Assembly (NCBI GenBank): GCA_011372505.1
Contig: DRSQ01000234.1
Coordinates: 1 to 35,957, forward strand
Source of the DNA: Chlorobaculum parvum
GTDB lineage: Bacteria; Bacteroidota; Chlorobiia; Chlorobiales; Chlorobiaceae
Length of the DNA stretch: 35,957 nucleotides
Reading direction: 5' to 3'
Shown here piece by piece: positions 1 through 7,925 of the stretch (its first letter is position 1; each line of letters begins with the position of its first letter). A model generated the notes under the pieces. It did not search any database. It had not been told where the DNA came from and saw nothing but the letters and a program-made list of their open reading frames with translations. A program made the position numbers and the translations under genes.

Positions 1-292
1 CCGCCCATGGCGCCTGAACGGTTTTGACGCCATGCTCCTTGCATTGGCAACGCGGCAAACGGGCCACAAGGATCGTCTCGAACTGCATGGTATCCAGATG
101 ACGCCACCGCTGCTCAGCAGCATGGTCATAGATGAGCCATGATTGGCCGCATACCGGACACTCGACTTGCTTGCCGGTATAGGCAAGTCTTATCTCGACC
201 TGCTTGCCGCTCATCGACAAATTGACGTTCTGGACACTCCAGTTTGAGGGAAGACCTAAAAGTTGGAGGTAATGGCTCGACAGGCTCTGCAT
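1..292 (-). CDS. ISL3-family transposase, N-terminal part (cut by left window edge)
   Basis: This open frame is absent from the ORF track because it runs off the window without a stop. It starts with MQSLSSHYLQLLGLP and contains a zinc-finger-like cysteine set: CPVCG at about residues 45-49, then RCQCKEHG at about 82-89. The segment RWRHLDTMQFET lies between them. This is the layout of the N-terminal zinc-ribbon of ISL3-family transposases, which cut and paste DNA at the ends of their own element. The ATG at 292 is the first standard start after an in-frame TAG upstream; an ATT or CTG a few codons earlier is possible. An AAGGAG lies about 32 bases upstream of the ATG, too far for a normal ribosome site, so the start is uncertain. 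The catalytic DDE domain lies outside the window, so intactness cannot be judged. Confidence 0.85.
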   Translation of the reverse strand, partial: MQSLSSHYLQLLGLPSNWSVQNVNLSMSGKQVEIRLAYTGKQVECPVCGQSWLIYDHAAEQRWRHLDTMQFETILVARLPRCQCKEHGVKTVQAPWA

Positions 293-360
293 GGGCGGAA
301 TCAGCGGTTCTTTTGATTGAATATCTCCTTGACGCTAACTTACCCAGCAGCCTCGAACTT

Positions 361-382
361 TCCACGATATTCTGCGAAGAGC
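361..382 (-). repeat. Probable terminal inverted repeat of the ISL3-type element
   Basis: Read on the minus strand, GCTCTTCGCAGAATATCGTG begins about 90 bases upstream of the transposase start. ISL3-family ends commonly begin with a GG/GC-CTCTT-like motif and duplicate 8 bp of AT-rich target. Here a run of eight A (383-390) directly abuts the proposed end and could be the target duplication. The other end of the element is outside the window, so the boundary is an inference. Confidence 0.45.
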
Positions 383-418
383 AAAAAAAAGAGGACACAC
401 AAAATCGACTCTCTAATT

Positions 419-794
419 TTATGAAATCAAATCACCTACCATTTTTTCAACCGTCTTGGAAAGAGCAGGAATATGCTTTTCACAAACCACAAAAATCTCT
501 TCTGCATCAATATTGAAATAATGATGCGAGATAATAATCTCTCAGACCTTTTGCGCCTTTCCAGTCAATTTCAGGTTATTGAACCAACAATGCATTGCCT
601 GTTATTTTATCAATATTCTTCAAACTTTCACCAATCGCAATCAGCAACATGCAAATTGAATCCAGCTTTTCCATTCCTTCTGGAGAATCAGTAAAATCTG
701 ACACCGTCTCAATTCCACTGAAACGCTGACTCACTTTTTGAGACGCTTCTAATATCTGAGACAGAATATCTCGGACTAACTCTTTATCATACAT
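419..794 (-). pseudogene. HepT-like HEPN (DUF86) ribonuclease toxin, broken
   Basis: The N-terminal part (MYDKELVRDILSQILEASQK) and following helices match HepT/DUF86 proteins, the HEPN RNase partner of MntA nucleotidyltransferases. The track ORF 576-803 stops at 75 aa after NALLVQ with TAA where the family has a tyrosine codon. Reading past that stop gives PEIDWKGAKGLRD in the same frame. One extra base near 531-538 then shifts the frame, and the rest (IISHHYFNIDAEEIF, then VEKMVGDLIS and a stop) continues in another frame. With both lesions repaired the protein would have a normal length of roughly 125 aa. The frameshift falls inside the catalytic RX4HXY motif (RDIISHHY), so no active RNase can be made. 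The start at 794 overlaps the end of the upstream nucleotidyltransferase gene; an ATG at 803 is also possible. Confidence 0.85.
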
Positions 795-1077
795 ATTCAG
801 CATCCCGCTCTATTCGTTTTTTCAAATAAGGGTTCATCTTCTCCCTTTTACGCACAATATCGACAGGCTTGTTCAATCGTTGTTCCAAATCCTCTTTTAT
901 GTGAACCATTTTATACAAATCAGGCTCTCGCGTCTCAATAACAATATCGACATCACTCTCTTCGGAAGCCAGGTCTCTTGCGTAAGAACCGAAAAGCCCA
1001 ATAGCATCGATACCATACTTTTCGGAATTTTCCTGTTTGTACTGCCTTATAATCTCAAGAATTTCTGCACGATTCAT
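787..1077 (-). CDS. MntA-type minimal nucleotidyltransferase (antitoxin-like)
   Basis: This 96-aa protein carries the minimal nucleotidyltransferase signature GSYARDLASEESDVD (about residues 30-44), the GSX10DXD motif that binds metal and nucleotide. A third acidic residue follows in VDIVRKRE. In characterised HEPN/MNT pairs, MntA transfers AMP onto a tyrosine next to the HepT active site and neutralises it. Length is normal and a good ribosome site (GGAGAG) lies 6 bases before the ATG. Its last codons overlap the start of the hepT relic, the usual translational coupling of this pair. Because the partner toxin is broken here, this antitoxin appears orphaned. It could still act on HepT copies elsewhere or be a decaying remnant. 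Confidence 0.88.
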   Translation of the reverse strand: MNRAEILEIIRQYKQENSEKYGIDAIGLFGSYARDLASEESDVDIVIETREPDLYKMVHIKEDLEQRLNKPVDIVRKREKMNPYLKKRIERDAEYV

Positions 1078-1161
1078 AGTTATCTCTCCAACTTCTCAAA
1101 GTTTCGATCCAGTTTCCCTGACAAGAGTTATACAAATCAAGAAGCCAAACAAAACACCACT

Positions 1162-1419
1162 TCACGCGCTCTGTTTGACCGACTTCACAGAATCAAGATA
1201 CAAAGTATCGGGACAAATATCCTGCTCGTTAGGCCATGCGACGGTACCTGCGATGACTGTCACTTTTTTAAAGTAATCGACGTTTTTCAATTCCCGGAAG
1301 ACACCAAAATCAAGCAGGTGCGTGCAATCGTATAGTCCGACTTCGCCGTTACTGAACTCAAGATGAAGCTTGTATCCATCCAGCGGAGTCACTTTTTTCA
1401 CTCTCGGATTTATAGCCAT
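1162..1419 (-). CDS. DUF2442 family protein
   Basis: An 85-aa protein whose N-terminal half (PRVKKVTPLDGYKLHLEF) and C-terminal AWPNEQDICPDTLYLDS match DUF2442, a small family without a settled function. It appears full length. The start codon overlaps the stop of the upstream DUF4160 reading frame by one base (TAATG), showing an operon pair. DUF2442 and DUF4160 genes are very often adjacent in bacteria and have been suspected of forming a toxin-antitoxin-like module; that role is an inference. It is followed after 84 bases by the nucleotidyltransferase gene on the same strand. Confidence 0.8.
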   Translation of the reverse strand: MAINPRVKKVTPLDGYKLHLEFSNGEVGLYDCTHLLDFGVFRELKNVDYFKKVTVIAGTVAWPNEQDICPDTLYLDSVKSVKQSA

Positions 1420-1689
1420 TACCTCAATGGATCAATTTTGTATGGTTGTTCTCCTGATACCGCCAACTCCCAGTCTGCCACGAGCTCATCTTGATGCAAC
1501 TCTATCCACGCCTGCAGAAGTTTCATCTTTGATTTCGGAATGGATCCATCAAGAACTTCTCCCTCCGGAATCGAGACAATAACTTCGTCGTCCTGATACC
1601 TGACATGGATATAGGGCACATGATGCTGCTTGTTATCCTGAAAATACAGGTAAACAATCAGGCCATAACAACATCGAAATCGATGGCAT
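1419..1689 (-). pseudogene. DUF4160 family gene with N-terminal frameshift
   Basis: The body of the protein (GLIVYLYFQDNKQHHVPYIHVRYQ onward, then SIPEGEVLDGSIPKSKMK) is typical of DUF4160. Family members usually begin MPTIS..YGI. Here the track ORF begins with an atypical MLQCHRFRCC. An ATG at 1689 in the next frame encodes MPSISML, the expected family start, with GGAG eight bases upstream. Removing one base in TTGTTAT (about 1665-1671) joins MPSISM to LYGLIVYLYF. The gene therefore looks frameshifted by one base. The track ORF start at 1697 directly abuts the GGAG, which is poor spacing. A sequencing error cannot be excluded from the sequence alone. It lies immediately upstream of DUF2442 and overlaps it by one base. 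Confidence 0.7.
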
Positions 1690-1795
1690 TGAAGCATCTC
1701 CGCTCAGTTTTTTCCGCTGCTGTCTTTTTTCCGGGTTCAGGAGCAACCTCAATATAGCCACTCCATCACCAAATCACGCAATCCCCCCCCAACGC

Positions 1796-1830
1796 AAAAA
1801 GGCTGCCCCGGAATCATACCGGAGCAGCCT
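1796..1830 (-). terminator. Rho-independent terminator downstream of sucD
   Basis: Read on the minus strand, AGGCTGCTCCGG pairs with CCGGGGCAGCCT around a short AT loop (one mismatch) and is followed by TTTTTG. It lies about 30 bases past the sucD stop codon. Confidence 0.8.
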
Positions 1831-1858
1831 CTTGCTGCGTTAATCTGTCGTTCCACTC

Positions 1859-2761
1859 TCAGGCTTTTCCAAGCGCTTTGAGCATAGCCTGGCCGATATC
1901 GGCGGGGTTTTCGACCACGTTGATGCCTGCGGCTTCCATTGCCTTGATCTTCTCTTCGGCGGTGCCTTTGCCGCCGGAGACGATGGCGCCGGCGTGGCCC
2001 ATGCGGCGTCCGGGAGGGGCGGTGCGGCCTGCGATGAAGCCGACGACCGGTTTCTTGAAATACTTTTTGATGTACTCGGCGGCCTCTTCTTCAGCACTGC
2101 CACCGATTTCACCGATCATGATGAGCCCTTCGGTGTCGTCATCCTTGGCGAACATCTTGACCGCATCGATGAACCGGGTGCCGATGATCGGGTCGCCACC
2201 GATGCCGATGCAGGTGGACTGGCCGAGACCGACCTCGGTAAGCTGATGCACGGCTTCGTAGGTAAGGGTGCCACTGCGCGACACGACGCCGATGGAGCCT
2301 TTTTTGTGGATGAAGCCCGGCATGATACCAACTTTAGCTTCACCGGGAGTGATAACGCCAGGGCAGTTCGGGCCAACCAGCACAGCGCCCTTCTCCTGCA
2401 CGAAGCTGTAAGCTTTCATCATGTCGTTAACCGGAATGCCTTCGGTGATGCAGATAATGACTTTGAGACCTGCGTCTGCGGCTTCCATGATGGCATCTGC
2501 AGCGAATGGTGCTGGCACAAAAATCACTGTCGCATTGGCTTCGGCCTTTTCGACCGCATCACGCACAGTGTCGAACACCGGAACCGGACGGCAGAACTGA
2601 TCTTTTTCGTTGCCGTTATAGAGAATACCACCCTTTCCAGGAGTGACGCCTGCCACAACATTGGTGCCGTATTCGAGAATCTGGGATGTGTGGAAGGTAC
2701 CCTCGCCGCCGGTAATTCCCTGCACGACCAGACGGGTATCTTTATTGACCAGGACGCTCAT
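1859..2761 (-). CDS. sucD: Succinate-CoA ligase (ADP-forming), alpha subunit
   Basis: SucD binds CoA and carries the phosphohistidine in the reversible conversion of succinate, CoA and ATP to succinyl-CoA. In green sulfur bacteria this step belongs to the reductive TCA cycle. The protein is 300 aa, about normal. The N-terminal CoA-binding Rossmann part contains [11 protein letters not shown] (about 15-25) and [10 protein letters not shown]. The ligase half holds [21 protein letters not shown] and the active-site histidine in [12 protein letters not shown] (about residue 256). The gene follows gatA with a 36-base gap on the same strand, so the two may be cotranscribed. The beta subunit gene sucC is not in the window and must be elsewhere. 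No clear Shine-Dalgarno precedes the ATG. Confidence 0.96.
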   Translation of the reverse strand: MSVLVNKDTRLVVQGITGGEGTFHTSQILEYGTNVVAGVTPGKGGILYNGNEKDQFCRPVPVFDTVRDAVEKAEANATVIFVPAPFAADAIMEAADAGLKVIICITEGIPVNDMMKAYSFVQEKGAVLVGPNCPGVITPGEAKVGIMPGFIHKKGSIGVVSRSGTLTYEAVHQLTEVGLGQSTCIGIGGDPIIGTRFIDAVKMFAKDDDTEGLIMIGEIGGSAEEEAAEYIKKYFKKPVVGFIAGRTAPPGRRMGHAGAIVSGGKGTAEEKIKAMEAAGINVVENPADIGQAMLKALGKA

Positions 2762-2797
2762 AAGTTCATAATCGTTTGTGGTGTTATAAAATAGCCG

Positions 2798-4243
2798 TCA
2801 CTTCGACGGAGCTGTCTGGCAGAACGCCTGAAGATTGCGCGCAATCCCGAGCATCTTGCCCTCTTCGAAAAAGTTGCTGATCAGATGGATGCCGACGGGA
2901 AGTCCCAGGCTGTCGAAGCCGACCGGCACGCTGACCGCCGGCATGCCGACGATGCTGGCCGGAACTGTGAACACGTCAGCCAGGTACATTTCAAGCGGAT
3001 TGTCCATCTTGTCGCCGATGCCGAACGGCGGGAAGGGCGAGGTCGGCCCGGCAATAACATCGACCTTCTCGAACGCCTCGCGGTATTTTTCCTGGAACAC
3101 CCGGCGTACCTGCTGCGCTTTTTTGTAATAGGTGTCGTAGTAACCCGCCGAGAGCACGTAGGTGCCAAGCATAATCCGACGCTTGACCTCCGCGCCAAAC
3201 CCTTCAGTACGCGAGTTGACGTACATGCTCGTGAGGTCGGGCGAGTCCGGCGAACGGTAGCCGTAGCGGGCGCCGTCGAACCGGGCGAGGTTCGAGGAGG
3301 CTTCAGCGGTGACAAGAATGTAATAGGCCGCTATGGCGTAATCGCTTTCGGGAAGCTCGATCTCGACCAGCTCAGCGCCGGCGTCCTCAAGCTTTTTCAA
3401 CCCAGCCTTGACCACTCCGGCCACATTAGCGTTGAGGTTCTCCGGGAAAAAGGCGGTGGGCACACCGACGCGTAGACCTTCGAGGGAGACATGATCCATC
3501 GTAGCCTCGTAATCGGGCACCTCATGATGCGACGAAGTTGCGTCGCGATCGTCCTGCCCGGCAATGACGCCAAGCACAAGCGCCGCATCGTCGCAGTTGG
3601 CGGCAAGAATGCCGATCTGATCGAACGACGAAGCAAAGGCCACCAGACCGTAGCGCGAAATGCGGCCATAGGTCGGCTTGAGCCCCACGACGTTGCAGAA
3701 ACCACCCGGCTGGCGAACCGAACCGCCGGTATCTGAACCGAGCGCCACCATGCAGAGATCGTTGGCAACGGCTGCCGCAGAACCACCGGAGCTGCCGCCG
3801 GGTACGCGGGTCTTGTCGTACGGATTAGGTACCGGGCCGATTGCGGAGTTCTCGTTGGAACTGCCCATCGCGAACTCGTCCATGTTGGTGCGGCCAACGA
3901 AAATGGCATCCTCGGCAACCATTCTTTCGATAGCGGTTGCATCGTAGACGCTCTCGTAACCATCGAGAATCTTCGAAGCACAGCTCAGAGGCGCGCCCTT
4001 CATGGCGATGTTGTCCTTGATGGCAATCGGCATACCGAACAACACGCCGGGCGTCTCTGCCCGTTCAAGCTTTGCCTCAAGCTCACGTGCGCGCTGGAGC
4101 GCCGCTTCATGAAACACCGCGGTAAAGATATTATCGTCCTTTTTGGAATCGATACGCTGTAAATATTCAGAAATAACCTGCTCGCAGGTCAGCTCACGGG
4201 AGAGCAGCTTGGACCTCAGGTCCTCATATCGGCGAAACTGCAC
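2798..4243 (-). CDS. gatA: Asp-tRNA(Asn)/Glu-tRNA(Gln) amidotransferase subunit A
   Basis: GatA is the glutamine-hydrolysing subunit of GatCAB, which converts misacylated Glu-tRNA(Gln) or Asp-tRNA(Asn) to the amide form in the cytoplasm. The 481-aa length is normal. The amidase signature is clear: the Ser-cisSer-Lys triad can be placed at K76 (MPIAIKDN), S151 ([10 protein letters not shown]) and S175 ([12 protein letters not shown]). The start codon is GTG. The gene is divergent from uppS with 253 bases between them. gatB and gatC are not adjacent, so the complex is encoded at scattered loci here. Confidence 0.97.
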   Translation of the reverse strand: MQFRRYEDLRSKLLSRELTCEQVISEYLQRIDSKKDDNIFTAVFHEAALQRARELEAKLERAETPGVLFGMPIAIKDNIAMKGAPLSCASKILDGYESVYDATAIERMVAEDAIFVGRTNMDEFAMGSSNENSAIGPVPNPYDKTRVPGGSSGGSAAAVANDLCMVALGSDTGGSVRQPGGFCNVVGLKPTYGRISRYGLVAFASSFDQIGILAANCDDAALVLGVIAGQDDRDATSSHHEVPDYEATMDHVSLEGLRVGVPTAFFPENLNANVAGVVKAGLKKLEDAGAELVEIELPESDYAIAAYYILVTAEASSNLARFDGARYGYRSPDSPDLTSMYVNSRTEGFGAEVKRRIMLGTYVLSAGYYDTYYKKAQQVRRVFQEKYREAFEKVDVIAGPTSPFPPFGIGDKMDNPLEMYLADVFTVPASIVGMPAVSVPVGFDSLGLPVGIHLISNFFEEGKMLGIARNLQAFCQTAPSK

Positions 4244-4364
4244 GTCTATTCAGGCTGGATTAGATTGAAGATCGTTCATCTGCATGATACGGCGGGACTA
4301 ACAACCCCTGCGTCAACGAAGGCGCTGCAGGCCGGAAGAGCAAGGAGCTCTGCCGCCATGAAGT

Positions 4365-4393
4365 TTGTATAATAATAAATTACTGTCTATAAT
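4365..4393 (+). promoter_or_regulatory. Sigma-70-type promoter for uppS-bamA
   Basis: A TTGTAT -35 element is followed after exactly 17 bases by a perfect TATAAT -10 element. Transcription would begin near 4400, giving an untranslated leader of roughly 97 bases before uppS. The divergent gatA promoter should lie in the same 253-base gap, but I could not place it with confidence. Confidence 0.6.
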
Positions 4394-4496
4394 TCAATTT
4401 AATGGATATTGCGGGGATAGTCACCTATGAACGGTTCAGATTGGAAAGCTCAAACTCCGAACAAAAGCCTTAACTTCTCGTTTTTTATCTAGTTAC

Positions 4497-5303
4497 ATGC
4501 CCCAGTGGTTCAAATCAAAGATCGATCCTGAAGACGCCCAGCTGCAGGATGAGCTGAAATCTACATGCGTATTTCCACGGCACATCGGGATCATCATGGA
4601 TGGAAACGGCCGATGGGCCAAACAGAAAGGCAAGTCGCGTATCGAAGGGCATATTGCAGGCGTTGATTCAGTGCGGGATATCATCGAGGCATGCTCACAG
4701 CTGGGCATCAACGCTTTAACACTTTTCACCTTTTCCATCGAAAACTGGAGAAGGCCGAAACCTGAAATTTCAGCCTTGATGAGGCTGCTTATCAAGGTGC
4801 TCAAAAAAGAAACCTCCCAGCTTTGCGAAAATAATATCAGGCTTGAGGTTATTGGTAATTTGAATCTGGTTAGCAGCGCCGTTCGGAAAACGCTCGAAGA
4901 GACAATGGAGCAGACCAGAAACAACCATGGCCTGACTCTGACCATCGCCTTGAGCTACAGCGGAAAATGGGACATCACCAACGCCTGTCGCACCATTGCC
5001 GGACAGGTTGCAAAGGGAACGATCACCCCCGAGCAGATCGACGAAAATCTTTTTGCATCGAACTTGTCAACAGCTTCGCTTCCAGACCCGGAGCTTCTGA
5101 TACGAACCAGTGGAGAGTTCCGCGTCAGCAATTTCATGCTCTGGCAAATCGCCTATTCTGAAATCTTTTTCACCGACACGTACTGGCCCGATTTCCGGCG
5201 CAACAAGCTGTACGACGCACTCCGGGAGTACCAGAGCCGGGAAAGGCGCTTTGGCCAGACAAGCGAGCAACTCAACGCCGGAACCTTGAGAAAACAGGCC
5301 TAA
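4497..5303 (+). CDS. uppS: Isoprenyl transferase (undecaprenyl diphosphate synthase)
   Basis: This cis-prenyltransferase extends farnesyl diphosphate to the C55 lipid carrier used for peptidoglycan and O-antigen assembly. The 268-aa protein carries the family's first block HIGIIMDGNGRWA with the catalytic aspartate at about D35. The late block RTSGEFRVSNFMLWQIAYSE binds the pyrophosphate of isopentenyl diphosphate. The C-terminal FGQTSEQ is also typical. The ATG at 4497 has only a weak ribosome site, but no better start exists before the first conserved block. bamA follows after 24 bases, so both are probably made from one transcript and link lipid-carrier supply with outer-membrane building. 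Confidence 0.95.
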   Translation: MPQWFKSKIDPEDAQLQDELKSTCVFPRHIGIIMDGNGRWAKQKGKSRIEGHIAGVDSVRDIIEACSQLGINALTLFTFSIENWRRPKPEISALMRLLIKVLKKETSQLCENNIRLEVIGNLNLVSSAVRKTLEETMEQTRNNHGLTLTIALSYSGKWDITNACRTIAGQVAKGTITPEQIDENLFASNLSTASLPDPELLIRTSGEFRVSNFMLWQIAYSEIFFTDTYWPDFRRNKLYDALREYQSRERRFGQTSEQLNAGTLRKQA

Positions 5304-5327
5304 ATCACCGAATCATTCAGGTTTTTC

Positions 5328-7850
5328 ATGAATACAACACCCTTCTCGCCAGACAAGCTCTCAGCACTTCTGATCGGCCTTGCACTGCTTAACAGTCCAA
5401 TATCGGCCGCCTATGCAAAAACAGCGGCAACAAGCTCAGCTCAGGCATCCGAAACCGTGGCTGGCGCTCCGGCTTCTTTGCAATCCACGAAGGCCCGAAC
5501 AGTGACCGTCCGTCAGATTTCGTTCAGCGGTCTGCAAACCATCAAGGAGTCGGAGCTGCTCAAAAGCCTGCCCGTCAAGGCTGGAGAACAGATCACCATT
5601 CCCGGACAGCAGATTCCCGGCTTGCTGCAATACCTCTGGAATCTCCAGTATTTCAGCGACATCGAAATCGGGCAAACCGAGCTTGGTGGCGACAACATCG
5701 GGCTGACCTTCAGAGTCACCGAATTTCCGATTCTGGAAAGCATCGAGTTTCAGGGCAACGACAAATACAAGGACAAGGAGCTGCTCAAAACCACGGGCCT
5801 TGTCGTCGGTCGCAGAATAAGCCAGCAGGAGCTGCTCAACGCGTCCAACAAGATTGAAAAACAGTACGCTGACAAAGGATACCTGACTGCCGGCGTGGAG
5901 TACCGCATAGAAAACACCGGAGACAACCGGTCCAAGGCAATCTTCACCGTCCACGAAGGCTCGAAGGTGGTCATCGAAAAAATACGGTTCCACGGTAACA
6001 ACGCTTTCAAGGACGGAAAACTCCGGGGCGTCCTCGAAGAAACATCGCAGAACTCATGGTGGAGAAAAATCTTTGGACAGCCGAAGCTCGACAAAGACAA
6101 GTTCGAAGAGGACAAAAATCTGCTGGTCGAATTCTATCGCGATAACGGGTACCGTGATGCACGCATCGTCAAGGACACCCTCACCTATACCGACGACAAT
6201 AAAGGGGTCAACATCGATATTTACGTCGATGAGGGGCCAAAGTATCAGATCGGTACCATTACCTGGATCGGCAACACCAAGGATTTTGCAACAACCGGTA
6301 TCCTTGACGAGACGTTCGGCGTTAAGCAGGGAGACCTGTACAGCGCCAAAAAAATCAACGAGCGCCTGAACTTCTCCCAGAACCATTCGGATATCGCCTC
6401 GCTGTACCTTGACAGAGGCTATCTCTCGTTCAGAAGCCGGCTTGAAGAACAGGTCGTGCAACCCGATACAGTCAATCTGATCATCACCGTAACCGAAGGC
6501 GATCCGTTCACGCTGAACCTCATCAATGTCAAGGGTAACACCAAAACAAAGGATCACGTCATCCGTCGTGAACTTTACACGGTGCCAAGAGATACCTTCA
6601 GCAGGAAGAAAATGGTCAGAAGCATCCGAGAACTTTCGATGCTGAACTACTTCGACCCGGAAACCCTGACGCCCGACATTCAGCCGAATCAGCGCAACAA
6701 CACAGTCGATCTGACCTACAACGTCACCGAGCGCCAGACCGATACCTTCAATGCGGCCATCGGCTACAGCGCATCGAGCGGCGGCACGGGCTCCCTCGGC
6801 CTGACGTTCAACAACTTCTCGCTTGGCGACCTGTTCAATCCCTCGGCCTACCGCCCGCTTCCTCATGGCGATGGCCAGAAGCTTTCCATGCAGTGGCAGT
6901 TCGGCACCAACAATTACCGAACCCTCTCCTTGTCGATCAGCGATCCCTGGGCCTTCGGCACCCATACCTCTGTAGGGCTCAGCGCATTCAAGACTAAGCA
7001 GACCTATGACCTGGACGCAAGCAGCAACGTAACCGACAACAAAACTATCAAGCAGTATGGCGCAAACCTCTCCATCGGCCGCAGACTGACCTGGCCCGAT
7101 GACTATTTCACCATCAGCTGGCGTATTGGCTACCTGCACACCGAAGGTGGCTTCGTGAGCTTCCTTAACGAAACCAACGTGCCCGAAACGGCTGAAGAGT
7201 ATTCGATCACCCAGACCATCACCCGTAACAGCGTCGATAACCCGATCTATCCCAGGCACGGCAGCAAGAATGTCTTTACCGCCCAGCTGGCTGGCGGCTT
7301 TTTGCCGGGCACGATCGACTTCTACAAACTGATCGGAACGACAAGCTGGTACGTGCCGGTATCGAACGACCTGGTTCTGAATCTTTCGGCGCAGCAGGGC
7401 TACCTGGACACGTTCAGCGACAAGGACTACATTCCTTACACCAGCTATTTCTACATGGGTGGAAGCGGCATGTCCTCGCTGCCAACCGTACCTCTTCGAG
7501 GCTACCCCGACCAGTCCCTCGGTGGGCTCTTTTCGGGTGAAGACAACCTGTACGGTGGTAAGATCTATACCAAAATCACTACCGAGCTGCGATACCCGCT
7601 CACCCTCAGCCCATCGGCAAGCATCTACGGCCTTGTCTTTTTTGAAGCGGGCAATCTGTGGGCCGACTCTGGTTCGGTTGATCTGAACGATCTGAAAAAA
7701 TCAGCCGGTATCGGATTGCGTCTGTACCTGCCAATTATCGGACAGGTCGGTATTGATTACGGCTATGGATTCGACGCTGTACCTTCTGAGCCCACAAAAA
7801 AATCGCAGGGCTGGAACTTTACCTTCACCTTCGGACAACCGAACAACTAG
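5328..7850 (+). CDS. bamA: Outer membrane protein assembly factor BamA
   Basis: BamA is the Omp85-family pore that folds beta-barrel proteins into the outer membrane. The 840-aa protein has an N-terminal hydrophobic signal (LSALLIGLALLNSPISAAYA). Five POTRA repeats follow; their recurring phrases are visible: ISFSGLQTIKESEL, IEFQGNDKYKDKEL, IRFHGNNAFKDGKL, ITWIGNTKDF and INVKGNTKTKDHVI. A C-terminal 16-strand barrel begins near residue 480 (YSASSGGTGSLGLTFNNFS). The conserved loop-6 motif appears as LRGYPDQ in place of VRGF. The last strand ends FTFTFGQPNN, so the usual terminal aromatic residue is followed by five extra residues. It lies downstream of uppS and ends at a strong terminator. 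Confidence 0.97.
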   Translation: MNTTPFSPDKLSALLIGLALLNSPISAAYAKTAATSSAQASETVAGAPASLQSTKARTVTVRQISFSGLQTIKESELLKSLPVKAGEQITIPGQQIPGLLQYLWNLQYFSDIEIGQTELGGDNIGLTFRVTEFPILESIEFQGNDKYKDKELLKTTGLVVGRRISQQELLNASNKIEKQYADKGYLTAGVEYRIENTGDNRSKAIFTVHEGSKVVIEKIRFHGNNAFKDGKLRGVLEETSQNSWWRKIFGQPKLDKDKFEEDKNLLVEFYRDNGYRDARIVKDTLTYTDDNKGVNIDIYVDEGPKYQIGTITWIGNTKDFATTGILDETFGVKQGDLYSAKKINERLNFSQNHSDIASLYLDRGYLSFRSRLEEQVVQPDTVNLIITVTEGDPFTLNLINVKGNTKTKDHVIRRELYTVPRDTFSRKKMVRSIRELSMLNYFDPETLTPDIQPNQRNNTVDLTYNVTERQTDTFNAAIGYSASSGGTGSLGLTFNNFSLGDLFNPSAYRPLPHGDGQKLSMQWQFGTNNYRTLSLSISDPWAFGTHTSVGLSAFKTKQTYDLDASSNVTDNKTIKQYGANLSIGRRLTWPDDYFTISWRIGYLHTEGGFVSFLNETNVPETAEEYSITQTITRNSVDNPIYPRHGSKNVFTAQLAGGFLPGTIDFYKLIGTTSWYVPVSNDLVLNLSAQQGYLDTFSDKDYIPYTSYFYMGGSGMSSLPTVPLRGYPDQSLGGLFSGEDNLYGGKIYTKITTELRYPLTLSPSASIYGLVFFEAGNLWADSGSVDLNDLKKSAGIGLRLYLPIIGQVGIDYGYGFDAVPSEPTKKSQGWNFTFTFGQPNN

Positions 7851-7873
7851 GTTTTCGAAGAGCTGAAAACAAC

Positions 7874-7900
7874 AAAGGGTGACCTTCCGGTCACCCTTTT
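7874..7900 (+). terminator. Rho-independent terminator after bamA
   Basis: A perfect 11-bp stem AAAGGGTGACC/GGTCACCCTTT with a TTCC loop ends in TTTT then CATTTTC. The flanking A/T makes it usable in both directions, fitting the convergent arrangement of bamA and the DUF151 gene. Confidence 0.88.
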
Positions 7901-7925
7901 CATTTTCTCCCCACTTACAGATTCT

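Noticed and set aside
244-694. Plus-strand ORFs 244-516 and 473-694
   Set aside because: They are antisense to the ISL3 transposase start and the hepT relic and show no recognisable protein.
6054-7259. 401-aa minus-strand ORF opposite bamA
   Set aside because: An antisense shadow without motifs; bamA is unambiguous.
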